From NCBI GenBank assembly GCA_947589055.1, contig CANPZL010000018.1:1-43153 (forward strand): 43,153 nt of DNA. The letters run 5' to 3'. Below, piece after piece: positions 16,067 through 25,055 of the stretch. This DNA comes from an uncultured Lachnospiraceae bacterium. GTDB taxonomy: Bacteria; Bacillota; Clostridia; Lachnospirales; Lachnospiraceae. The notes under the pieces were generated by a model. The model did no database searches, was not told the DNA's origin, and saw only the letters and a program-made list of their open reading frames with translations. A program made the position numbers and the translations under genes. Position 1 is the stretch's first letter, and each line of letters begins with the position of its first letter.

Positions 16067-18027
16067 AGCGTCAATGACAACCCGCCTTTGCACCAGTTCC
16101 CGTAACAGGCCGCCGCTTCCCGGTTATAAGCATATACACTGTAATCCAGAACAAGGTTTGCAGTCGGTTTCAAATCCCGTATCCAACCCAGTTGATCGAA
16201 TGTACGGACAACATATCCGTCGGCCGCCAAAGACATATATTCCATCAATGGCTGTTCCATATCCATACGAAACAGACGTGGCAAACTGAAATACCCCTGC
16301 TTCCCGGTTTCATGAATCCGTTCTAACGCCTGTTTTGTCCGGGTAACACAAAAGCATTCTGCCTCCAACTCTATATCAATCCGATCAACCTCCGATATGT
16401 CCAAAATCGCTTCGAACTGCTCCCAAGTGGAAACGCTGACTGCAAGCAGCGGAGAATGTTCTTTTTCCGGCTGCGGCGCTTCCGTTTGCTTTTGGTTGAA
16501 AAATGACCTCTTTTCCAGATCCGGCGATGTCCGTCTCCCCTGACTTTGACAGGAATCCAGCAATTCCTCCAGCACCTGCCGCCGCAGCAAGTTAAACGCC
16601 TTCATCGGATAAAAACAATCCTCATCCATATCCAGTTCAAGGCTGTCAATCACAAAAGGGAACGACCCCAGACGATTCAGCTTTTCTATGACCATTTCCC
16701 GGCTAAGCGGCTGCGTCATGGCCACAGTTGCAGGTTTGCCAACAACAGTTGCCGACAGATTTCCACATACCGCTTTTATCATAACAGATTTCTCTTTCCG
16801 TATGCGAACAAAAATATGAATTTTTTCTTTCAAAATATGGTTTTCGTTTTCTGATACAAGGTGTTCACACAGCCATTGATTCTTTGTACGGTATACCTTG
16901 TCACCGGTTTGGATCCGTTTCATCTGTTTTCCATTCAAAAAAACAGTTTCTCCTGCTTTTCCCACCTGACCGGAGGTCAATTCGATCCTAGTTCCCGCCG
17001 CTGTCCGTATTTCCAAAACATCGCCCTTATGCAGTTCCTGCTGCAAATAAAGCCCTAATCTGGGACCGGATACAAAGGTAATCTCTCCTAACAAAATCCC
17101 GTTATGATTGCTGCGTTCCACAGAAAGCATAGATCGTCCGTTTCTTTGGTAGAAATAGCCTTCCGTAAACATACCTCGGTTATAAATATCCGCCAGTCGT
17201 TCCTGTTCTTTCTTAACGGCAAAGGCATCGTATTTTCCCTGCATAAACGCATCCATTGCTCTGCGGTATGTATCAACCGCTGCGATCACATATTCCGGTT
17301 TCTTCATCCGGCCTTCTATCTTAAAGGAATCCATTCCTGCCTCTATCAATGCGGGAATAGAGGCAAGTCCGCACAAATCCTTCATGCTAAGGTAATACCC
17401 TTCCGCTCTCTTTTCAAGACTATATCGCTGTCTGCATGGCTGTGCACACCGGCCCCGGTTTCCACTCCGACCGCCGATCATACTGCTAAGCAGACATTGT
17501 CCGGAAAAAGAATAACATAAGGCTCCATGAACAAACACTTCGATTTCCATGCCGGTTTCCTGTTTCAGACGCCGAAGTTCTTCTAAGGAAAGCTCCCGTG
17601 CCGGTATCAGACGCTTGACCCCTAAGTCCTTGAGCAGTCCGGCTCCATAGCTGCTGGTAATGCTTAACTGTGTGCTGATATGAAGCTCCAGGTCCGGAAA
17701 CTGCTCCCGAATCAGCTTCGCCACTCCCAGATCCTGTACGATCACCGCATCCAGCCCCTCCTCATAAGGAGCCTTCAGAAACACACAAAGACGGTCAATC
17801 TCTTCATTTTTCAACAAAGTATTCACCGTCAGATATAACCTCTTATGATGGAATCTCGCATAACGGATTCCCCTTAATAATTCCTCTTCCGTCAGATTAT
17901 CGGCATAGGCCCTCGCCCCAAACCTCTGACCGCCGAGGTACACAGCATCCGCACCGGCCTGAAAAGCCTGCTCCATAATAGCATAGGATCCGGCAGGTGC
18001 CAGAAGTTCCGGTCGCTTATCGTCCAT
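15979..18027 (-). CDS. U32-family peptidase/RNA-modification protein, frameshifted near its 3' end
   Basis: The frame encodes 682 residues of a long U32 protein. The N-terminal U32 core is clear: ELLAPAGS, AGADAVYLGG, LHISTQLSI, and FVHGALCYSFSGQC followed by GNRGRCAQPCR with its conserved cysteines, then GMDSFKIEGRMKKPEYV. A DUF3656-like region follows. Long U32 proteins include RlhA (23S rRNA C2501 hydroxylation) and relatives of TrhP, so RNA modification is at least as likely as proteolysis. The last 30 codons, after PVEMNY, do not match the family; the expected continuation is in the next frame (see 15677-16066). The ATG at 18027 has AAAGGA upstream, and zapA precedes it by 15 bases. Confidence 0.85.
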   Translation of the reverse strand: MDDKRPELLAPAGSYAIMEQAFQAGADAVYLGGQRFGARAYADNLTEEELLRGIRYARFHHKRLYLTVNTLLKNEEIDRLCVFLKAPYEEGLDAVIVQDLGVAKLIREQFPDLELHISTQLSITSSYGAGLLKDLGVKRLIPARELSLEELRRLKQETGMEIEVFVHGALCYSFSGQCLLSSMIGGRSGNRGRCAQPCRQRYSLEKRAEGYYLSMKDLCGLASIPALIEAGMDSFKIEGRMKKPEYVIAAVDTYRRAMDAFMQGKYDAFAVKKEQERLADIYNRGMFTEGYFYQRNGRSMLSVERSNHNGILLGEITFVSGPRLGLYLQQELHKGDVLEIRTAAGTRIELTSGQVGKAGETVFLNGKQMKRIQTGDKVYRTKNQWLCEHLVSENENHILKEKIHIFVRIRKEKSVMIKAVCGNLSATVVGKPATVAMTQPLSREMVIEKLNRLGSFPFVIDSLELDMDEDCFYPMKAFNLLRRQVLEELLDSCQSQGRRTSPDLEKRSFFNQKQTEAPQPEKEHSPLLAVSVSTWEQFEAILDISEVDRIDIELEAECFCVTRTKQALERIHETGKQGYFSLPRLFRMDMEQPLMEYMSLAADGYVVRTFDQLGWIRDLKPTANLVLDYSVYAYNREAAACYGNWCKGGLSLTLPVEMNYGSLRLPEMEYAGSGLFMEASPL

Positions 18028-18042
18028 AACCTGTCCTTTGCT

Positions 18043-18450
18043 TTACTTACTGCCCCGTTCCTTTTCGGCCTCCATCTGGATAATCTTGCGTTGCAGGGCA
18101 TTTACCTGCTCTTTATATTCTTCTACCAGCTTCAATGCGGATTCCTGTTTGATCCGAGTCTCGATCACCTCATGACGAAGATCATACAACTGTTTTTCCT
18201 TTTCATCATCCGCCTTTTCCGATGCAGAGACCTGATCCTTTGCCTTGAAATAATCGTCCGCTATATTCAATGCAAGCAGGATTCCCTGATATTCTGCATT
18301 CAGCTTTCGGTAATGTTCACTTGATTTGCATTCCGTAATCTTATTATTGATATACATTGCAATGCTTTGTAAGTATTCTTCGCTTTCATAGCCGCTTAAC
18401 GTATATACCTTTCCATTGATGATTACAGGTATGTCTTTCTTCTGTGCCAT
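18043..18450 (-). CDS. zapA: Cell division protein ZapA
   Basis: ZapA bundles FtsZ filaments at the division site. The 135-residue protein has the conserved N-terminal VIINGKVYTLSGYESEEYLQ unit, then INNKI and the helix ALNIADDYFKA, and a C-terminal coiled coil rich in Glu, Lys and Gln. The longer coiled-coil tail is usual for Firmicutes ZapA. AAGGAGG lies just before the ATG at 18450. It follows ruvB by ten bases and precedes the U32 gene, a common Clostridia arrangement. Confidence 0.93.
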   Translation of the reverse strand: MAQKKDIPVIINGKVYTLSGYESEEYLQSIAMYINNKITECKSSEHYRKLNAEYQGILLALNIADDYFKAKDQVSASEKADDEKEKQLYDLRHEVIETRIKQESALKLVEEYKEQVNALQRKIIQMEAEKERGSK

Positions 18451-18460
18451 ATACTCCTCC

Positions 18461-19471
18461 TTATTCTTCCCTTGACATAAATGCTTCCAAGCCCAGATGT
18501 CGATAACTAAGCTCCGTTACTACCCGGCCCCTTGGCGTCCGGTTCATAAACCCGTTTTTGATCAGATAGGGTTCATAAACATCCTCAATCGTCCCGGCAT
18601 CCTCGCCGATAGCCGCTGCCAGAGTATCCAGTCCCACCGGCTTTCCGTCAAACTTTACGATCATGGTTTTCAATAAATTCCGATCCGTTTCATCCAAGCC
18701 CAATGTATCCACTTCCAAACGGTTCAATGCGTTTCTTGCAACCTCATAGGTAATCTCACCCTGATATTCTACTTCAGCGAAATCCCGCACCCGCTTTAAC
18801 AAGCGGTTCGCAAGCCTCGGCGTTCCTCTGGAACGCTTTGCGATCTCTTCTGCCCCGCCGTTGTCCAGACAGATTCCAAGCACATAAGCAGAGCGTTCTA
18901 ATATTTCCGTTAATTCTTCGATTCCGTAGAATTCCAGTCGATTGACTACTCCAAACCGGTCTCGCAAAGGAGCGGTTAACATACCCGCCCGTGTGGTCGC
19001 TCCAATCAAAGTAAAATGAGGGAGTTCCAGACGTATAGATCTGGCGCCGGCGCCCTTCCCGATCAAGACATCAATGGCAAAGTCTTCCATAGCAGGATAA
19101 AGCACCTCTTCTACCTGTCGATTCAGACGATGGATCTCGTCGATAAACAAAACATCATGTTCCGAGAGACTATTCAAGATGGCTGCCAGCTCTCCCGGCT
19201 TTTCGATAGCCGGGCCGGAAGTAACTTTTAGGTTTACCTTCATCTCATTTGCCACGATCGAAGCAAGGGTGGTTTTTCCAAGCCCCGGCGGACCGTAAAG
19301 CAATACATGGTCCAACGCCTCCTGCCGCTGCTTTGCGGCTTCTATAAATATCTTCAGATTATTTTTCACCTTCTCCTGTCCGATATAATCCTCCAGATAT
19401 TTGGGACGAAGACTGCTTTCAATCCGGCTGTCCTCCTCCGTAAATTCAGTTGTTATCATACGATTATTCAT
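18461..19471 (-). CDS. ruvB: Holliday junction branch migration ATPase RuvB
   Basis: AAA+ motor that, with RuvA, moves Holliday junctions during recombinational repair. The 336-residue length is standard. An N-terminal [11 protein letters not shown] segment is followed by Walker [14 protein letters not shown], Walker B FIDEIHRL, sensor-1 IGATTRAG and the arginine-finger region PLRDRFG, then a winged-helix C-terminus with RTPRGR. GGAAAG precedes the ATG at 19471. It is 58 bases downstream of ruvA in the same operon. Confidence 0.98.
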   Translation of the reverse strand: MNNRMITTEFTEEDSRIESSLRPKYLEDYIGQEKVKNNLKIFIEAAKQRQEALDHVLLYGPPGLGKTTLASIVANEMKVNLKVTSGPAIEKPGELAAILNSLSEHDVLFIDEIHRLNRQVEEVLYPAMEDFAIDVLIGKGAGARSIRLELPHFTLIGATTRAGMLTAPLRDRFGVVNRLEFYGIEELTEILERSAYVLGICLDNGGAEEIAKRSRGTPRLANRLLKRVRDFAEVEYQGEITYEVARNALNRLEVDTLGLDETDRNLLKTMIVKFDGKPVGLDTLAAAIGEDAGTIEDVYEPYLIKNGFMNRTPRGRVVTELSYRHLGLEAFMSREE

Positions 19472-19529
19472 GGTATCTTTCCAACCTGTATTCCGTAAAC
19501 ATTCTGTTATCCGCCAACGTCGGATGAAT

Positions 19530-20123
19530 CTATAAAAGCTTTCGCAGCGCTGCCTTTAGCAAGGCTTCCTCAGACAAGGTTTCTGCCTGTTCGATCTTTC
19601 TGATCGCCTGCATAGCTTCCGTCTGGGAATATCCCAGACTTGTTAATGCCATTGCCGCCGCCGATATACTCTCCGTTACAGTCATATTGCCATTATCCGC
19701 TTCATCGGGCAGCATAGAATCCAAGGAAATCTTATCCTTAAGTTCCATAATTACCCGTTGGGCGCTTTTACTTCCTACACCATTTGCCTTTGTTAAAGCC
19801 TTCACATCACCGCTGACGATTGCCATCTCAAGCTGTGACACTGACAAAACAGAAAGCAGCGCCATCCCTGCCTTCGGCCCGATTCCGGATACGCCGATCA
19901 GCAGACGAAATATCCTTAGCGCTTCCTTTGTACTAAACCCATACAAACTGACATCTTCTTCACGGATTGCCATATGAATATACAGCCTTAGCGTTTCACC
20001 AATGGAAGGAAGATGGCTTAAATCCTGTGTACTGGTATAGATTCGGTAACCAATTCCCTGACAGTCCAATACCACAAAATCTTCCTGTATTTCTTCCAAA
20101 ATCCCCTGTATATATGCAAGCAT
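19530..20123 (-). CDS. ruvA: Holliday junction DNA helicase subunit RuvA
   Basis: RuvA binds the four-way junction and loads RuvB. The 197-residue protein has the three expected parts: an N-terminal OB domain ([19 protein letters not shown]), two helix-hairpin-helix motifs ([33 protein letters not shown]) and a C-terminal RuvB-binding domain ([16 protein letters not shown]). TAGGAG precedes the ATG at 20123. It is the first gene of the ruvA-ruvB-zapA-U32-SEDS-PBP operon, with a promoter at 20159-20187. Confidence 0.98.
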   Translation of the reverse strand: MLAYIQGILEEIQEDFVVLDCQGIGYRIYTSTQDLSHLPSIGETLRLYIHMAIREEDVSLYGFSTKEALRIFRLLIGVSGIGPKAGMALLSVLSVSQLEMAIVSGDVKALTKANGVGSKSAQRVIMELKDKISLDSMLPDEADNGNMTVTESISAAAMALTSLGYSQTEAMQAIRKIEQAETLSEEALLKAALRKLL

Positions 20124-20158
20124 AACTGATAATCTCCTACTTAAGCTTATGCGTTCAT

Positions 20159-20187
20159 ATTATAGCATACATTTAAACATTACGCAA
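20159..20187 (-). promoter_or_regulatory. Sigma-A promoter of the ruvAB-zapA-wall operon
   Basis: On the minus strand TTGCGT (20182-20187), a 17-base spacer and perfect TATAAT (20159-20164) preceded by TGC, an extended -10. The first gene is ruvA, 36 bases downstream. I see no LexA-like box over it. Confidence 0.7.
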
Positions 20188-20194
20188 AATGTAA

Positions 20195-20223
20195 CTGCAT
20201 TTCATGAAAAAATTTGTTATGAT
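20195..20223 (+). promoter_or_regulatory. Possible promoter of the YprB-like gene
   Basis: On the plus strand TATGAT (20218-20223) has a TGT extended -10. The -35 position (CTGCAT at 20195-20200) is a poor match. The region is AT-rich and also holds an imperfect palindrome built on GTTAT...ATAAC. Confidence 0.35.
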
Positions 20224-20286
20224 AAAATTATAACAGTTTGTTATATGCAGACTATACAAAGGGAAACGATTGACAAAGGAGAAAAC

Positions 20287-21396
20287 ATGAAGGAATGGAA
20301 TGGCAGATTGCCGGAAACGAATCTTTATCAGCTCGAATACTGGTATCGTCCGGAAGAGGTACTTCTTTTTGATATTGAAACTACAGGGTTCTCACCTAAG
20401 ACCTCCCTGCTTTACATGATCGGCTTTTGCTATTATCGAGCCGGAAGCTGGCATTACCGTATGCTCTTTAATGAAGACGCCCGCTCCGAGCTTTTCTTGT
20501 TGGAAGCGTTTGAAAAGGTACTGTCTGATTTTTCTGTTCTGATCCATTATAACGGAGATACCTTCGACTTGCCTTATCTGTCAGAAAAGTATCGGCAATA
20601 CTGCCGGTTCGGTATTTCGCTTGCCGGAGAACGTCTTTTATCCGAAAAGATAAGTGTAGATCTATATAAGGAGCTAAGCCCTTTTCGAAAGGGGCTGGAG
20701 CTTCCGAATCTGAAGCTGACAACCGTTGAGGCCGCAATGAAGAGGAAACGTCAGGATACGGAAACAGGCGGCAGTTTGATCCCCATATATCACTCTTATG
20801 TAAAACAGCCGACTTCCCAGCTGGAAGAACGACTGTTCCAGCATAACTATGCGGATATTCAGGCTGTCATTCCCCTTTTACAGCTTCTTCATTATCGCTG
20901 TCTGAGCCGACAGGAATGGGAGCTGCTTCATATAGATAAACGGGAGCAGGAAATCCGTATCACCCTTCAGCTTGAGCATTCTCTGCCCCTTCCCTATACT
21001 CGGAAGACCGATTCGATCTATTTCCACGGGTATGAAACGGACTGTGAAGCTGTCATACCCTTGACTCATGGCAGAATGCAATACGATCTTCCCAACTGGA
21101 AAGATTATTACTATTTACCCCTTGAGCATCGGGTCGTACATAAAAGCATTGGAAAATTCGTAGAAGCGACCTTTCGGGAACCCGCAAAAAAACAAAACTG
21201 TTATTTGGAAAAAGAAGGCTGTTTTCTGCCTTATCCTAACCATCTTAACAGACAGGAGATCAAAAAATTCCATACAGCCGGAGACCCTTTTACCTATCTG
21301 GAGCTTACACAGATCCCCGATAACCAATCGGAATTCTGGCTGGAATATCTGCGTGCGGCCCTTCCCTTTGGATCAAACGATCTTAAGCATAAATGA
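20287..21396 (+). CDS. YprB-like RNase H-fold exonuclease
   Basis: A 369-residue protein of the ribonuclease-H-like (RNase_H_2, YprB) family. It has DEDD-type exonuclease residues: Asp29 and Glu31 in LLFDIETTGF, Asp residues in IHYNGDTFDLPYL (around 95) and an Asp in HNYADIQAV (around 185). The C-terminal half is not recognised as a known domain. DNA or RNA as substrate is unknown. I start at ATG 20287 with AAAGGAG upstream; the frame is open to 20149, but those codons lie over the promoters. It is one of few plus-strand genes here, divergent from ruvA and convergent with cheR, whose stop codon is one base away. Confidence 0.82.
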   Translation: MKEWNGRLPETNLYQLEYWYRPEEVLLFDIETTGFSPKTSLLYMIGFCYYRAGSWHYRMLFNEDARSELFLLEAFEKVLSDFSVLIHYNGDTFDLPYLSEKYRQYCRFGISLAGERLLSEKISVDLYKELSPFRKGLELPNLKLTTVEAAMKRKRQDTETGGSLIPIYHSYVKQPTSQLEERLFQHNYADIQAVIPLLQLLHYRCLSRQEWELLHIDKREQEIRITLQLEHSLPLPYTRKTDSIYFHGYETDCEAVIPLTHGRMQYDLPNWKDYYYLPLEHRVVHKSIGKFVEATFREPAKKQNCYLEKEGCFLPYPNHLNRQEIKKFHTAGDPFTYLELTQIPDNQSEFWLEYLRAALPFGSNDLKHK

Positions 21397-21397
21397 A

Positions 21398-22180
21398 TCA
21401 AATAGAGATCTTTTTATAGAAAAAAGAATACTGCGGTTCAAAATGAATCGTTCTGGCCTGTAAAATCTGCTCCGTACTTCCGATAAACAAATATCCATCC
21501 GGCCGCAGGGATCTATGAAACCGTTTGAAAACCTCCAGCTTTGCTTCTTCCGTAAAATAAATCAAAACATTCCGGCAAACGATCAGATCATACTGAGAAT
21601 CGTAGGCGTCTGCCAGCAGATTATGCTGTTGAAACTCAACCGCCTCCATAATCTCTCTTGATAACTGATATTTTCCATCCGGCAGTTTTTTAAAATATTT
21701 GGTAACATAGTTCTTTGGAAGATTCAACAGGCTCTTAGCCGGATAACAGCCTTCCTTAGCCAGTGCAAGCACCTTATCATCCAGATCCGTCGCCCGCAGC
21801 TTCACCTGAACCTGTGGGAACAACTCCTTTAAGATCATAATAAGCGTATAGGGTTCATCACCGGTCGAACAGGCGGCGCTCCAAATCTTCAGGCTCTTTC
21901 TTCCCTGTAATAATTCAGGAAGCACTTTACTCTCTAATATCTGCCATTGCATCGGATTCCGGTAGAACTCCGAAACATTGATCGTCAGATAATTCATAAA
22001 CTGTTCCCGATGTTCCGGATTCACCTTTAAATCCTGATAAAATGCATGATAATCCGAAAACCCATACTTTGTACAAAGCGTACTGATCCTCCGTCTCATC
22101 TGCCGTTCCTTATAGGCATTCAGGTCAATCCCTGTTAATTGCAATATATCTTTTTTAAACTGTTCGTAATCCGGCGCCAT
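21398..22180 (-). CDS. CheR-type protein-glutamate methyltransferase
   Basis: S-adenosylmethionine-dependent methyltransferase of the CheR family, 260 residues. An N-terminal helical CheR_N domain is followed by the catalytic domain. NVSEFYRNP precedes it, WSAACSTGDEPYTL is the SAM-binding loop, RATDLDDKVLALA follows, and VCRNVLIYF and GYLFIGSTEQI end the fold. In chemotaxis CheR methylates glutamates of receptors. No receptor, CheA, CheB or flagellar gene lies in the window, so this is an isolated cheR by context. GAGGGG precedes the ATG. Its 3' end abuts that of the convergent YprB-like gene. Confidence 0.9.
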   Translation of the reverse strand: MAPDYEQFKKDILQLTGIDLNAYKERQMRRRISTLCTKYGFSDYHAFYQDLKVNPEHREQFMNYLTINVSEFYRNPMQWQILESKVLPELLQGRKSLKIWSAACSTGDEPYTLIMILKELFPQVQVKLRATDLDDKVLALAKEGCYPAKSLLNLPKNYVTKYFKKLPDGKYQLSREIMEAVEFQQHNLLADAYDSQYDLIVCRNVLIYFTEEAKLEVFKRFHRSLRPDGYLFIGSTEQILQARTIHFEPQYSFFYKKISI

Positions 22181-22268
22181 CGCTTTCCCCTCAATTATTC
22201 TGGCAGTTTTCTCCTACAGATACCAGTCCAATTCCCAATCAGTAACGAAACAAGTAGAAAGAAATTGA

Positions 22269-22288
22269 ACTGTCGAGCATTCGACAGT
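22269..22288 (-). terminator. Hairpin after ispH-rpsA, possible terminator
   Basis: A perfect eight-base stem ACTGTCGA / TCGACAGT with a four-base loop, 43 bases after the ispH-rpsA stop. The T-run downstream on the minus strand is interrupted (TCAATTTCTTTC), so termination is plausible but not certain. The rest of 22181-22330 shows no gene. Confidence 0.45.
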
Positions 22289-22330
22289 CCAACTTGTTCT
22301 ATCTATTTAAGAAAATTCAAGAAAAATGTA

Positions 22331-24331
22331 CTATTCTTCTCCATTTTCCTCTTCGGAAGTTTCCAAAGCTTCTGTTTCCGCCGCTTCTGCTTCCGTCATA
22401 TCCTGCGTATCTGTTTCCTCAGCTTCCGTATCTTCTTCCGCAGGCAAAAGCGCTTTCATACTTAAGCTGATCTTCTTATCCGCTTCCTTAAAGTCAACGA
22501 TCTTCGCCGTAATCTCCTGACCGATGGAAAGAACCGCCGCCGGCTTCTCGATATGCTCCCGTGCGATCTGAGAAACATGGAGCAATGCGTCAACACCCGG
22601 CTCTAATTCTACAAATGCTCCAAAATCTGTCATTCTTGCTACCGTTCCAGTCACAACCGTACCTACCGCATACTTTTCCGCTGCCTTTACCCAAGGATTC
22701 TGATCCGGGAATTTCATACTGAGAGCAATCTTCGTTCCCTGTATATCTTTGATAAAGGTCTTCACGGTCTCACCGACCTTCAGCACTTTTTTCGGATTCT
22801 CTACCCTGCCCCAAGACATTTCTGAAATATGGAGCAGTCCGTCGGCTCCGCCCAGATCGATAAAAGCGCCAAAATCCGTGACATTCTTAACCGTTCCTTC
22901 TACTGTCATTCCTACTTCGATCCGTTCAAACAACGCTTTCTGCGCTTCCTCTTTCTGTGCTACCAGAAGCATCTTACGATTACCGATGATTCTGCGCTTC
23001 CGGGGATTGCATTCCACAATGACAAATTCTATCTCCTGATCCATATACTTTCCAAGATTCTTCTCAAAGGTATCCGAAACAAGGCTTGCAGGAATAAACA
23101 CCTTGCTCTCTTCAAACAATACCGTTAATCCTCCCTCTAAGACCTGAACGACCTTACCGGTCAACACTTCTCCATTTTCGCAGGCAGCTTCTAGGCGGTC
23201 ATTTGCCTTATCCTGTGCTACACGTTTATAAGAAAGCAGGACTTGTCCCTCTCCGTCGTTATTTTTTATCACCTTAGCAGAAATCTTATCCCCTACGGTT
23301 ACCATGGTCGTCAAATCGGCATTCGGCTGATTGGTGTATTCACTTCTGGTTATTACACCCTCCGACTTATAGTTGATATTTACGATAATCTCATCCGGCT
23401 TTACACTGATGACTTCGCCCTCTACGATTTTTCCCGGGGCAACCTGGGTCTGATTTTCTTCTTCCTGTTTTAGTAATTCTTCAAAGCTTAATTCCGACAT
23501 GCTGTCATGAACCTCCTTAATAATATTATTTGGGGTAGATGCCCCTGCAGTAATACCTACCCTACTTACGGATTCAAAAGCAGTCAAATCCAAATCAACG
23601 AGTGTCTGTATATAGTAAGTATTTGCACATTCCTTTTTGCTTATCTCATATAGCTTCTGCGTATTTGAGCTATGCCTGTCACCAATCACGATCATGGCAT
23701 CCGCTTCCTTTGCAAGATGCTCCGTTTCCTTTTGCCGCTCCTCCGTGGCGTTACAAATCGTATTACAGGCACATATATCATACCCTTTTTTTGATAGAAT
23801 TTCAACTAAATCTTGAAATTTCTTGTTATTAAATGTCGTTTGCGATACGATTATCAATTTTTCGCCGGGTGAAACCGTAAGTCTGTCTGCATCCTCTGCG
23901 GTTTCTATCACATAAGGGGGCGTACTGCACCAGCCCCGGATCCCTTCTACTTCCGGGTGGCTGCTGTTTCCAATGATAACGATCCGGTTACCTTTCTCGC
24001 TTTCTTCCCGCACCACCTTATGAATCCGCAGAACAAAGGGACAGGTAGCATCTACCAGCTTCAGGCCCTGTTTTTGTATCACATCATACACCCGTTTTTC
24101 TACTCCGTGGGAACGAATGACAATACTCCCCTGTCGAAGCGTTTTTAATTCTTCCATTGAATGGATCACCTGAACGCCACGGCATTGTAAGTCCTGTACC
24201 ACCTCTTCATTATGAATGATGGGGCCATAGGTGTATACCGGCCCTTCCTGTTCGGCTTCCTGATAAACCAAGTCGACTGCCCGTTTTACTCCAAAGCAGA
24301 AGCCGGCTGTTTTTGCCAAGGTTACTTCCAT
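22331..24331 (-). CDS. ispH: IspH fused to ribosomal protein S1-like domains
   Basis: A 666-residue fusion known from Clostridia. Residues 1-282 are IspH, the [4Fe-4S] enzyme that reduces HMBPP to isopentenyl and dimethylallyl diphosphate. The three cluster cysteines are present: Cys12 (GFCFGV), Cys97 (DATCPF) and Cys193 (TICNATEERQ). Residues 300-625 contain four S1 RNA-binding OB domains, the third and fourth being the most typical (VTDFGAFIDLGGADGLLHISEMS, shortened here to its key start VTDFGAFID; and MTDFGAFVEL). An acidic Glu/Thr-rich tail closes the protein. It overlaps cmk by ten bases. The cmk-ispH-S1 order is the usual Clostridia arrangement, and cmk-rpsA adjacency is general in bacteria. 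Confidence 0.97.
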   Translation of the reverse strand: MEVTLAKTAGFCFGVKRAVDLVYQEAEQEGPVYTYGPIIHNEEVVQDLQCRGVQVIHSMEELKTLRQGSIVIRSHGVEKRVYDVIQKQGLKLVDATCPFVLRIHKVVREESEKGNRIVIIGNSSHPEVEGIRGWCSTPPYVIETAEDADRLTVSPGEKLIIVSQTTFNNKKFQDLVEILSKKGYDICACNTICNATEERQKETEHLAKEADAMIVIGDRHSSNTQKLYEISKKECANTYYIQTLVDLDLTAFESVSRVGITAGASTPNNIIKEVHDSMSELSFEELLKQEEENQTQVAPGKIVEGEVISVKPDEIIVNINYKSEGVITRSEYTNQPNADLTTMVTVGDKISAKVIKNNDGEGQVLLSYKRVAQDKANDRLEAACENGEVLTGKVVQVLEGGLTVLFEESKVFIPASLVSDTFEKNLGKYMDQEIEFVIVECNPRKRRIIGNRKMLLVAQKEEAQKALFERIEVGMTVEGTVKNVTDFGAFIDLGGADGLLHISEMSWGRVENPKKVLKVGETVKTFIKDIQGTKIALSMKFPDQNPWVKAAEKYAVGTVVTGTVARMTDFGAFVELEPGVDALLHVSQIAREHIEKPAAVLSIGQEITAKIVDFKEADKKISLSMKALLPAEEDTEAEETDTQDMTEAEAAETEALETSEEENGEE

Positions 24332-24993
24332 ACATTTTTCTCCTTACAACGCTTTAGAATCTCTGCCGCCACCTCCGGTATGGTAAGGTTAGAGCTGTCC
24401 AGATAATATGCATCCACTGCCTGACGCAAAGGCGCAAGCTCTCTGGTCATATCCTGATGATCCCGCATACAAATATCTTGTTGAATGTTATTCAGATCAC
24501 AGGGAATCCCCTTTAACGATAATTCTTCAAACCGCCTTCTTGCCCGTTCTTCAACGGAAGCAGTCAGATAGATCTTTACATCTGCGTCCGGCAGTACATG
24601 GGTGCCAATATCCCTGCCATCCATCACTACGTTATCCTGCTTTGCCATATCTCTTTGCAGTTGTAAAAGCTTCTCTCGAACCGGCTGTTTTGCCGAAACG
24701 CAAGACGCCATCTTCCCTACCTCTTCTGTACGCAGCCGATCCGTCACATTTTCTCCATTCAGCCAGATCTGCTGTTGCTGATCCTCATATGTAATCCGAA
24801 CCCGCAGCTTTGTACATGCCCGTTCCACTTCCTCCGGATCCTCCGGATCCAGTTCATTTTCTATAAAATAAACAGCAATCGCCCGGTACATGGCGCCGGT
24901 ATCTACATACACTGCGTTTAACTCCTTTGCTACCAGCTTAGCTATCGTACTTTTACCGGCTCCCGCCGGTCCATCAATCGCAACACTTGCCAT
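24322..24993 (-). CDS. cmk: Cytidylate kinase
   Basis: Phosphorylates CMP and dCMP to the diphosphates. The 223-residue protein starts with the P-loop AIDGPAGAGKSTIAK, followed by YVDTGAMYRAIA. The CMP-specific insert occurs in the middle, then VVMDGRDIGTHVLPDADVKIYL and the lid region RARRRFEEL. AAAGGAGG precedes the ATG. The gene lies 62 bases after the flavoprotein gene and overlaps the ispH fusion by ten bases, so all three are probably one transcript. Confidence 0.97.
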   Translation of the reverse strand: MASVAIDGPAGAGKSTIAKLVAKELNAVYVDTGAMYRAIAVYFIENELDPEDPEEVERACTKLRVRITYEDQQQQIWLNGENVTDRLRTEEVGKMASCVSAKQPVREKLLQLQRDMAKQDNVVMDGRDIGTHVLPDADVKIYLTASVEERARRRFEELSLKGIPCDLNNIQQDICMRDHQDMTRELAPLRQAVDAYYLDSSNLTIPEVAAEILKRCKEKNVWK

Positions 24994-25055
24994 ATGCTCC
25001 TCCTTTATTATGCTTCCTTTTTGTTTTTAACATCGCTGTACCGATTCACATACTT

